NCBI GenBank assembly: GCA_037176885.1
Contig: JAWWNJ010000071.1
Coordinates: 310,001 to 374,000 of the forward strand
Length of the DNA: 64,000 nt
Direction: 5' to 3'
Source of the DNA: Favolaschia claudopus
Lineage: Eukaryota; Basidiomycota; Agaricomycetes; Agaricales; Mycenaceae
Part shown: one piece after another, positions 32,464 to 41,924 of the stretch
Position numbering within the stretch: the first letter of the stretch is position 1
Layout of the letters: each line of letters begins with the position of its first letter
Notes under the pieces: generated by a model
Told to the model about the DNA's origin: nothing
Database searches by the model: none
The model's input: only the letters and a program-made list of their open reading frames with translations
Translations under genes and position numbers: made by a program

Positions 32464-33616
32464 TCAGGGAACATGAGCATCGACGCCGGCAGAGGAGGAC
32501 TCGGGGAACTCGCGAAGGCGAGCCGAGATCTTCTCTCCTTCGTCGAGGAGCTGCTCGCGCCGGGCCAGAGAGCTACGAAGGTTCTCGTGGATGACCGCCA
32601 GCTCGACCATGATGAAATACATCCGCTTGCGCAAGGCAAGGTGGTTGCTCATGAACTCGGTACCCATCTCAACGACGCTAGCGGCCTCGTCGACAACGGC
32701 ACCTGAAGCGGGCGCCGAAGCGTAAAACTCAGCCGTTGCTGCGATAACAGTCAGCGGGAAACCACTGACAATGGACGGGAAACTCACCGTTGGTGAGGAA
32801 GGAGTCCTCGTGGAACGGGACGCTGTCGATGCGGGCGCGCTTGTTGCCCTTACCCTTCTAACCGGGGGCCGGGCTATGCTGAAAGAACGAAATGAATGAG
32901 AGAAATTAAAAGCAGAAATAACGTGCGACTGACAGCGCGCACACCCTTCTTGCCCGCCATGGCTGATTTAGCCTTGGGACCGGTAGGGGGAGCCTTGGGA
33001 GCGGGGACATGCTCATCGTCAACAAGCATCTGGGTGAACAAACACCCAACGGCGATGATAGAAGTGTCAATCGTCAGCTCTACACAGGCCAGCTGTTAAA
33101 CGAAAGAACGAACCTCGTCAGCACCAACGGTGGTGAGAGCGGGCGATGGAGCACGAACGGTGCCTTCGTCCTCGTCCTCAGACTCGGGTTCACCCTGAGA
33201 CCGCCCGCGAGTACTCTTCTAGCGGGGGATGGTTGTGAGTCAATGGTGAGCACGGCAATAAAAGTTTGTGAAACCGACCCGGGTCCCCTTGGAAGAAGAA
33301 ACGGTGGAGACGGGCGGGATCGCCTTCTTGGAACGGTCTTCGTGAATGGCCTTGGTGATCCGCCGCAGGGCATCGTACCCAGCGGGGAAGGTCACGTCCC
33401 GTTTACCATCCGGGTCGTACAAGGAGTGGTAATATTCACGCGAGGTGAAGATTGCCTCACGAAGAACCGCGCTCTTGTCTTCCAAAATGAAAGGCATGCG
33501 ACGTCCTTGAGCTGGTTTTTACGAGACTCGGGCGGCGAATACTTGACGAGGTTGGCGGCAACGTCCATAGCCTTGAGGAAATCGGCTTTGACGGTGTTGT
33601 AATCGTTTTGAGACAT
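32464..33616 (-). pseudogene. Antisense accessory gene 5 of outer element (NKRAR-type), one frameshift
   Basis: Exons read from ATG 33616 (MSQNDYNTVKADFLKAM). Near 33497 the similarity of the reading passes to the next frame (MPFILEDKSAVLRE) without room for an intron, so a one-base indel is likely. Later exons give a Glu/Asp-rich segment, then APPTGPKAKSAM, then KGNKRARIDS, and a last helical exon 32787-32464 ending with a stop. GPKAK followed by NKRAR matches the inner element's gene at 19207-20835. It ends 221 bp after the stop of pol, convergent with it. Function unknown; exon limits in the middle are approximate. Confidence 0.55.
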
Positions 33617-34139
33617 CTTTGAAGGAAGCAGAGTAAAGACAGTAGACGAGGCTGGGGAGTATACCCGTTCGCCCGCTGCTTCTTATACTCGAGCGGCCGT
33701 AATATAACGCCGTAAGGATAATTTGGACGAAATTTGGACAACGGCCGAACTTGGATTACCATTTATGGTAGATGCACCCGCCGGGGGCTCAGAAAATTAT
33801 TTCAAACACACCCGATCCTTCCGTGGCACGTAAATTTGCTGCCGGGGGACCTGAATTTCCTCTGATCGATCAACTGAGGACAGTTGAGAGTTCTGAAAGG
33901 GGGAGAGGTGGGTCACCTAGCACGTCATTTGAGGGCAGCGGGCACATCTTTACCAAGAAATAAATGTTTCCAAGGCCTCACATGGGGGGCGGGGGAGCGT
34001 GTGTTATCGGAACGAACTATCCGAAAGTACATGTGCCTGTATCTACACTGCCTGCATCCTAGCCGGAAGATCCAGGAAAAGATTATTGGCGAGAACGTCT
34101 AACCGCTTGCGGATAACAGCAACATACGCTGCCGGGAGA

Positions 34140-34672
34140 TTAGCCGTTATGGCCTCTTGCAGAAGATGGAAAACCAAGCGGGCCTCGAAGTAAAAAAGAC
34201 AGCCGTTGGGCTGCCTCTGCGACGTTCCGCCCGACGATTACAGAATGGTATTGTTGCCAGAATGGGAACTGCGCCAGGGTCCCCTCGTGAAGGACATGCC
34301 AAGCAGCTAGCTGTCCCTTCGTAGCCGCTAGAAGCGAGTGGGGGATCAGTTGTGGCGCAACAGATAAGAAAGAAGTCGTCACTTACGATCGGGACCCTCT
34401 TTGAAACAGTGCCGGCGGGCAGCTATTTCATCGGCCAGCTCAGCGGTCTGAGTGTACGAGCAGTTGTGCTTCAGCAAGTAACAGCGGGTACACGGTGCTC
34501 CCCACTCAGTAAACTCGCAATGAGAACGGGCGTTGAGGCACGCAGAGCATACCCGGCTAGGCTGCCGAATGATGAGGAATTAACCGAGGCAAAATGTTCA
34601 GGAACGTACATAGTACTCCCTGAGCGGGCCGACGGGGTCATTCGGAAAGAGTGGATTTTCCAGCAAAGACAT
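34140..34672 (-). CDS. Antisense accessory gene 4 of outer element: small WG-type Zn2Cys6-like protein, 141 aa
   Basis: The exons are 34672-34610, 34561-34387 and 34327-34140 (introns 48 and 59 bp), and the joined frame is 142 codons with a stop. After a 25-residue leader come six cysteines at residues 26-55 with CX2CX6CX8CX2CX6C spacing, including TEWGAPCTRC. This is exactly the GAL4-type spacing with a WG three residues before cysteine 4. The rest is a short helical region. A TATTTAA-like word lies about 40 bp upstream of the ATG. Related, partly broken copies lie just upstream at 34956-35630 and 35766-36546, so this is the intact member of a tandem set. DNA or RNA binding is inferred from the cysteine spacing only. 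Confidence 0.7.
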
Positions 34673-34955
34673 GAGTAGACGACTGAAGCAAATGGGACCT
34701 TCCCGCCAGCTTAAATACCTCTCTGAGACCTGGCGGGAGACCCAAAAACAGAGAGATCGACAGCGGGACTCATTGCACCCGACGCTCCCGGAAGATCCGC
34801 AATACATGTGGAATATCCAACGTGGTGCTGAGCTCCCGCTGAGCGAAAACACGAGGAAGCTTTGGTTTCTAAGAAGCCTTCCTAATCGGGCAGCTTGAAA
34901 CGGAGTTTTAAAGATGCAAGTTCGTTTGACAGTGGGAATATATTTCCTACTACGC

Positions 34956-35630
34956 TTACGGCCCGATGAACATAGCGGGTGGGAGCCTTGCGCCGGACTG
35001 GAGAGCTACAGCGTCTAACCTATCCCGGAGGAGATCTACAATTTCCTTTCGCATGCCCGCCCCTTTCGCGTCGAACCACAGCCGATGTAAGAAGCGTAGC
35101 TGGCCAAACCCAAGGGTGCCGAGCATGGACCTGGCGGCGAGGATGGGGCAAGTACGCACATCAATGTACAACTTCTCGTCGAATCGGGCACCGGCGGCAC
35201 TGGCGTACCAGTCAAAACTGAGCGATCCGCCCGGCGGAGGGGAGCTAAAATCCACTAAGGTCCCGCCGAGAGGTAGAAAGATAGAAAACAGACTTACCTG
35301 GCCGAGAGGCTAGAAGAGTGTCGCGACGACGGCTGTTCTCGGCCTGCCAGACGGACTTCTTAGTGTAGCAGCATAAGGCGGCGCGACCTATGAACATGCA
35401 GCTGAGGCAGGCTTCACCCCACTGAATCCAAATGCAATGGCGGGGTAGTTCTGAGGCAGCACTGGCACTCGTACTCCGGCTAAGAGAAGGCACCCGTCAG
35501 CGGGGAGAGCACCGAGAAAGATTGAAAAACCACAAACTGAGCTTGAAGTACGAGCTGGGTACTCTGAGGGACCGGTGAAGCTCCTAAAGCGTTCTGAGTA
35601 AAAAGTCGCTGCCAAAGAAAAGGCGGGCAT
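34956..35630 (-). pseudogene. Antisense accessory gene 3 of outer element: decayed WG-type Zn2Cys6 paralogue
   Basis: It is laid out like the gene at 34140-34672: a first exon with GPSEYPA (compare GPLREYY), an acceptor TTAG, then a cysteine exon. In that exon the first CX2C (ECQCC) is in one frame while HCIWIQWGEACLSC and the last C are in the next, so the array is split by about one base near 35446. A later exon (35255-34956) reads FDWYASAAGARFDEKLYID and ends in a stop. It is probably non-functional, unless the shift is a sequencing error. Confidence 0.5.
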
Positions 35631-35765
35631 CGCTCGAAGGACTCACTGGGCACCGGCCGCTATAAGTAAAATCTATAGCCGACGGGTGAGTACCACCGGC
35701 TGCCGGACCAACGGCTCAGGTGGAATCAGACATCACGATAACGGCTTGCGACCGGGCAAAGAGAT

Positions 35766-36546
35766 TTATTTGACCCTAACGGGGGAAAAGCTACTAGCCT
35801 GGATTATCGCTCGAGAGGTCTGGCGGCGCGTGCCTTGGGTCAAGGGCACGACGGTCGGTGCATTATCGTCCCGTCGCCTGATATCATGGAGCGAGATAGC
35901 TGCGTCGACATCGCATTGGGCATGGACCGGGTAGTCCTGGGTACGCCACTCGCGCAAAACTCGAGATAGGATGTTGTAGAAATACAGCCGCCGACTGGAG
36001 TGAGCGGCGTGAGACAGGTCGTGAGAAACGTCCCAGTCACGAAGGTCGCCAGCAAATTCCTCCCGCCGACGTAAAAAGTCAGCGGGCTCACCGTCCACCG
36101 AGCCTATGAACATATCACGGCTTAAGCCACCGAGGCGTAGGTGGTACCAGAGTTCGAGGAATGCAAGGTCGTATAAAGTGCCGCCTGAATAGCATAAGAA
36201 AGACGAGAATTTAAAAAGCGGCTAGACTTACCGCTGCGATAGACGAAAAGTGTCGGAAAGGTCGAAGAAGGATAGGTAAACTTGAACCAATCCACCCCGG
36301 TGAACCAGACACTTGGGGACCTTTGCCTCCCGGCACCGAGTGCACTTCGAGCCCCAGTGAAGAAATTCACAGTCTTCGCCGGCGTCACTACAAGGCGTAC
36401 AAACGAGATTCGGCTAGCGGCTGGTTGGGCTTGGCACAGAAATGTGTTGAGGACGGCCTATGACAGTATAAATCTTGCGCACGAAGTCTTGACTGACCGC
36501 TGGGAAGGAATGATAGTCGACTAAGACTCACCTACGGGCTGAGGCA
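35766..36546 (-). pseudogene. Antisense accessory gene 2 of outer element: WG-type Zn2Cys6 paralogue with uncertain splicing
   Basis: After a CTAG acceptor near 36395 the reading gives CTPC, GEDC, HWGSKCTRC and then C seven residues later: CX2CX6CX8CX2CX7C, an intact array. The exon continues to a strong GTAAGT donor near 36233. The downstream segment (GLSRDMFIGSVDGEPADFLRRREEF and on to 35766) looks coding, but it is not in phase with the simple donor/acceptor pair. Either a weaker site is used or a base has been lost. The start may be the ATG at about 36546, 5' of a donor GTAGGT. The array itself is clear; the gene model is not. Confidence 0.5.
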
Positions 36547-37323
36547 TGGCAATGGAAAGAAAAAGATGGTTTGATTGGCTATCTACCCCCTATCGACTAC
36601 AAGTACGGTAGCGGGTAACTCGATCCGCCGGCCGATTCTACTCTACGTTATCCCTCTTACGAGGCTAGTGGGAGAAATGAGGGACTAGTCACCCGGTGGA
36701 GTCCGAGGACAGCCGCTGACAGCTGGATGAGATGCCGCGGGCAATCCCCGCTATCTGATGATCCCGGTGATAAGCACCGTTGCCGCTCGGCATGTTGAAA
36801 AACTCGAAAGTTCGAGTGTTCAGTTCGCTCTCCAAGCCGTGCTCAGCCGACAGGCGCAGCACTTATTTGGAATTCCCCACTTCAGACTCTTACAAGACAC
36901 TTAGAGGCTCTAGCCGGGAACTCGGGCTTTGGAACTTAGAAAGGACTTAAGATTTTCACACGAGAGAGGGCATCGTAAAAGCTTTTAATTTTCATTGGCT
37001 CTTTGGCCGGTACACGATGCTAAACTACTTGGGGCATTTAATTTTTATTTGGTGGGTCTTGGCGGGTGGAATTCCACCAGGCCAGACCCTTCGCAAGAAA
37101 CGGGATTATGGGACCCGCACCCGTAGCTTTTGTTGATATTTGGGGGCCGCTCGGCCCCCGCGATTATGAATACAGAATAATATTTCTGGAAAGAAGTTAG
37201 TGGGAGTCGGGGTCAGCGGGGAGATAGAGCAAAGTTGCTTACTTGCCGCCCGCCCGCCCACGAGGAAAAACTAGAAAGAAAGTCAGGAAGAGAAGTAGAA
37301 GGAGTAGGAATGAACTCACCGGC
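36547..37323. other. Spacer between antisense genes of outer element
   Basis: This is the upstream region of the gene at 35766-36546 and the 3' side of the gene at 37324-41233. It contains several AGCGGG/CCCGCT words and one CCGCGG near 36736. No gene is supported. Confidence 0.5.
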
Positions 37324-40300
37324 TCACGCCCAGTCCGAGTTGTCAAAGTCGAAGGGGGAGGCAAGGACAGTATTGTCCGGCTCTCCCACTGCGTCGACAT
37401 CTGCAACTTCCCCGGCCTCGACGGACATAGCGTCCGCGTCTTCGTCGTCGAGCTGCTCCTGGACGCTGCCGGCGACTTCGTCCTCGCTGTCCTCTTCACC
37501 CAACTCTTCTTCGCTAGACACCTCCTCGAAAGCGAAAGCTTCAGCCAGGAAGTCTCGCTCCAACACTGGTGCACCCACCTCGGCCGCTTCCGCTTCGCTC
37601 GCGTACTCCTCGACCAACGGCTCGACGGCATGACCCTTGCCTTTCGAGTGGGACCGCGGCTCAGGCGTCGGCGGGCGGGATCCGAGATCCATGTCTAGAA
37701 GCGGTCCAAATTGACTTAGCAAGAATTATGATAGAGAGAATTGGAAAAAGGACTGACCGTCGACTGGTCCCTCATCGGCTGACTCCTCCTCAGTAGGAGA
37801 AGGCGGCGGCTGGAACTCGTCGTTGGGCGCGTCAGTCTCGTCGTCGTGAACCACCGGGTCGGACTTGACTTTCGACTTCTTGGTGGAACTAGCCTTGCGG
37901 CGGCGGGGAGGTTTGACTTCCTTGTCGGGCACCTCGATGAACGTCCCTCGGGCGTACAACTCTCGGAAGAAGCCCGGCACGTTTTGGTGTTTCGTGCTGT
38001 AGGGCAGCGGGTGGCCGTCGAAATCCAGTGGGTCCAACTCGAGCGGGCCCTCTCCGTCTTTGTGAACGCGAGCTCGAACTAACGAGCCGTCGGGGCCAGA
38101 CGCTGAGCTGGGAACCCTCTCTTCCGAGAAGATGACGTTGAAGCAGTCATCCGGCTAGAAAGATTAAAAAGCGAGTTAGGCACGAGCGGGAAAGGGGGAG
38201 TCGACTTACCTCGACTTGAATCCACTGAGGTGCCCGGGTGTCTTTCTCGTCCGATGGAATCAGGAAGAAACCGAGCGGCGCAGACCGATCGTTGGCGTCG
38301 TAGGCCTTATAGAAATCATAGGCCGTGCCGAAAATTGGGATGTCCGCCTCCTCGAGGAGGGCCAGCGGGAAGAATTGCCAGGCGCGAGGCTCGTTGAGGT
38401 CGGTGCCGGCGTGCATTCCCTGGGTCATGGCGATACGGAGCATCAGCTCCATGTGAGCCTCCTTGTCTTCGACCGTTTCGCCATCGAAGCGGGCGACGAA
38501 GTCTTCGCGGTTGACCTGTCGGCGGGTAACGAGGATCGCGTGCAACATTTTGAACATTTTGCTGCGCAAGTAGGCGTAGGCGTTCTCGAGCGAGTTTTGG
38601 ATCGCAAAGACTGTTGCGCTAGCCTGATTAACGTCCTCGTTGAGGTCGTACCATTCTGTGGAACGGGTCAGCGGGAGAAAGATGGAAGATAGAATCCTTA
38701 CCCGGGCGGGTCATGAAGACCCATTCCTTGAGTTCCGTACCCATGAGGCTCAACTCCTCGCCGGTGGCCAAGAAAGTGCAGTCTTTCTTGGACTTAGAGC
38801 TGGCGCAGGCTGAGCACTCAGCGGGGAAGCCCGACACGTCGCATTCCGACCCATTGTGAATGCAACGGATGCACCGGGGACCGTACTAAGGGGAATAAAG
38901 AATTTGAAAGTGAAGCTTCAGCCGCTGGAGCACTTACCTGAGCAAGGAACAACTCTAAAGTGGACATAAAGGCGTCCGAGTTGAGCGCGAAAACACCTTT
39001 CTCCGGGTCGATCGGCAGCTCCTTGCGCATGGCAGCGTTCGGGTAGGCAGAGAGGAATTTCTTGAGGAGCTGTTTGTTTGGGATAACAAAGCCCTCCTTG
39101 GACTTCTTGCCGGTGGACGGCGGGTTCTGTAGTTGGTCTGGTTCACACCGGGCGAAACGAAGAGAACGAAATTCAAACCAAGACTTACCGGGTTGATGCC
39201 GAGGTTGCGGAGGATTATACGATGAGCAATGTCGGTTACGACGTTGGTCATCGACGGCACCTCGTCGATCGGGACATCCTCTTGAGGGTGGCGGGGAGCT
39301 GCTTTGGGAGTCGAAGCTTTCTTCGCCACCGGGGGCTTGGTGATCACTATGAATGAAAGACTCAGCGGCAGTTTGTACTTGAGAAGAAAAACTTCACTTA
39401 CAAACGAAGGGCTTTTTCGAAGCCTTCACCTCAGACTCGGAAATATATTCGATCGGGGGAGTCTAGGAGAAGTTTATAGTTAACTCAATGTCTGCCTTAC
39501 ATTTGGGGCAACAGCGGGTAACTACTACCTCCTGACGAACGGGCGCTTTGCCCTTCTCCTCCTTGACCTTCTTCGCCGGCGAAGTTTCGGCGGTGGCTGA
39601 CGCCTTGCGTTTTGACCCGCTTGCAGCGGCCAGGGGCGAGTCAGCGGGCACCGCGATCTTGCGTTTGATGACGGTGACCCGGCTGGGGTCTTCGGCGGTG
39701 GAGGAGTCTGTCTAAGATGAGGGATCAGCCGCTGAAATCGAGACAGGAAAGATTAATTTACCTTCTTCTTGAACTTAGGGAGGGCCTTCCTCTCCCGGGG
39801 GGTGTCCTCTTCCTGTAAAATTGGAAGGAAATCAGCCAAGAAAGGCTGAGAAAGAACGAAAACTTACTTGGGGCGCGGAGGCCGACTCGTCGGGCTGCTC
39901 GGAGTCGGCAGCAGGCTTGCCGCCGCTCTTGCCCGACTTCGACGAACCACCGGCGGCTTTGGGACGGGCCTTGGGCTTGTCGTCGTTGGTCTTCGACAAC
40001 TGCCTCGCTGCAGCCGAGGTGGACTAACGGTCGTGAGCTCGAGTCGAAGCCTGCTAGCGGGGAGGAATGGCTTACCGAAGTTGCCTTGGGGGGTCTAATG
40101 TCCTCAGGTTTTAGCGGGGGCAGGCGTTCCGGGATCTGGAAGCTTGCGACGCTAGCCGTGGGCTCCTTGGGGGCCTTAAGCTAGAAAAGGACAACATCAG
40201 TCAGTTCTGAAGATTGAAAGAAGAATCAGAGGACCTACCTTGAGATCCTCCATGGCCTTCTTGCCGATGGCCAATCCCCAAAGCTCGGGGTAGTGATGCT

Positions 40301-41233
40301 GCGGGTCGATTCTCTTGAGCTGCCGCCCGAGGTAGTAACTAAGTGGGAGCTCAGCCAAAGGCGAGCTTGCGAGCCTGGCTGAGTGTACGGCAAGCTAGAC
40401 AAGAGCACGGCGGATCGTGCCGGGCCTGCCGACATAGCCGCTGATCTCCTGATCACCTCCGCTCGCTCTTCTACGCGCCTTTCTCGCCTTTAGCTCAGCT
40501 TTTGCCCACCCACCCACTTCCTTTTCTGTCGCTTACGCTCTAGTGGCTGCGGGTCTCCTTCATCCAGACCCTCGGTCGCTTTTGCGTACGGGTTCGGCCG
40601 TTCCCGCGTCTCGGCTTCCTCCGACTCGCTTTCCCGCTGCATAGTCGCTCGCGGCAAAGCGCAGTCGGCCGGGACGGCCGAACCCCCCGCACACCCACAC
40701 AAGACCTTTCTCCTCATCTCCTTTCTTCTCCTTCCTCAGCACGAGCCCATAGAGCTCGAAGACCTAGCTTGCGGCGATGGCCATCGGGGGGACCTTGTCC
40801 TCGCTACCCTTGGCAAAGTTGAGATGGGCCCGGTGAATGCCCTAGCCGCTAATCAGTGAAAAGTCGAGCTAGCGGGCGAAGGAAGACCCACCAGCTCCTC
40901 GTGGAGGTCTTGAATGAGTTTCCTGACCTCGGCGGGCGGAGTCGAGTCCAAGGCGCCGGGAGTAATGAGCTTTTTGGCGTTTTCGAACTTGTCGGATTTG
41001 CCGCGCCAGCCCGACCAAAAATCGATACGGTCGCTAAGGTTGATTCGAGAGGGTTGGCCGGTGGAGGGCTCAGAAGGCGGAGCCGCCGACGATGCAGCAG
41101 CCGGAACCTTCTTGGGAACGGGCGTCGAGGCGGCAGGCGAAGCAGCCCGGGTAGAAACTTTGGAGGTACGAGAAGCTGAGCGGGCGACTGAGGCAGACTG
41201 GCGCTGCCGGGGAGTGTTTTTGTCAGAGGCCAT
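37324..41233 (-). CDS. Antisense accessory gene 1 of outer element: 14-exon Zn2Cys6-like protein, about 940 aa
   Basis: The exons are 41233-40892, 40841-40389 (interrupted by an insertion at 40765-40397), 40338-40239, 40180-40076, 40023-39868, 39812-39762, 39711-39529, 39462-39402, 39346-39189, 39126-38938, 38885-38702, 38655-38210, 38154-37758 and 37694-37324. With the insertion left out, all phases agree (941 codons). Introns are mostly 45-76 bp with GTAAGT-type donors. The N-terminal half is disordered and Ser/Pro/Lys-rich. Cysteines at about residues 480-511 are spaced CX2CX6CX8CX2CX8C (CIRC, GSEC, CSAC, KKDC). A conserved-looking helical domain (exon 12) and an acidic tail follow. The counterpart in the inner element is at 21856-23632. 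As assembled, the insertion brings an in-frame stop, so this copy may be dead unless the insertion is spliced out. Confidence 0.7.
40397..40765. mobile_element. 369-bp insertion in antisense gene 1, 4-bp TSD AGCT
   Basis: The gene frame is continuous if 40397-40765 and one AGCT (40393-40396 or 40766-40769) are removed. The insert is GC-rich and has a pyrimidine tract ending in CTTCCTCAG on the plus strand near 40739, like an intron acceptor. No terminal repeats, coding domain or poly-A were found. A captured host-gene fragment or a small non-autonomous element is possible. Duplicate CTAG words at the same edges make the exact boundary uncertain by a few bases. Confidence 0.45.
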
Positions 41234-41911
41234 CTCGCGGATGAAGCGTCACGAGATAAGCGGGCAGAAAAGAAGTGATCCCCAGCGCAATGCGCTCAAG
41301 ATCGGTCGCCGGGTGGAAAGATAGAAAGCAAAAGGCCAGAGGGAGCGAGACAAGGGGGTGCCCAATCAGGGAATCGGTGGGGAACCTACCCAAAAACCTC
41401 TCGACTCTTTATACCTCTCGAGGTCGGAGTTTGAATGTTTGATGGGATTCTCTGGAAAATTTTCATGAGAAACATTTGAATGGAGAAGCGGGGGGTCGCT
41501 GCGGCTTCTTTGATCCAAAACATTCCAGATTACGACCGCATACAACGGCCTTAGAGAGCGCAGGGTTAGAGTTCGACCCTAGTGCTTCTCAATTGATGTA
41601 CTTCCGAAAATGGCAATGGTGACGCCTCATAATGAAAAATGACGGCACCACCGGCCGCGGCAAGAAGTTAAGGCGAGAAGCTGTCAACGGAAGTAGAGTG
41701 GGAATCTAAAAATAGGTCGCCACGAGCCTTTCGTTAAGGTTTTCTCTCATGAAATACCAAAGGGGACGAACGGGAACCGGGCCTCACTGGCGGCCCGTTC
41801 GTTATCTAAATTATTCCAAGACGAATTCATCTTGAAGTCCCCTTCCCCGGGAAGATGGATCAGTTCTCTAGCGGGCGATCACAAGTCGTCAACTCGGGAG
41901 AGTTGAAATCT
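41234..41911. other. Upstream region of antisense gene 1, outer element
   Basis: No gene is supported. This is the presumed promoter region for the long antisense gene, bounded by the polypurine tract. Confidence 0.5.
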
Positions 41912-41924
41912 AGAAAGGGGGAGA
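41912..41924 (+). promoter_or_regulatory. Outer element polypurine tract
   Basis: The purine run AGAAAGGGGGAGA directly precedes the 3' LTR, as required for plus-strand priming. Confidence 0.8.
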
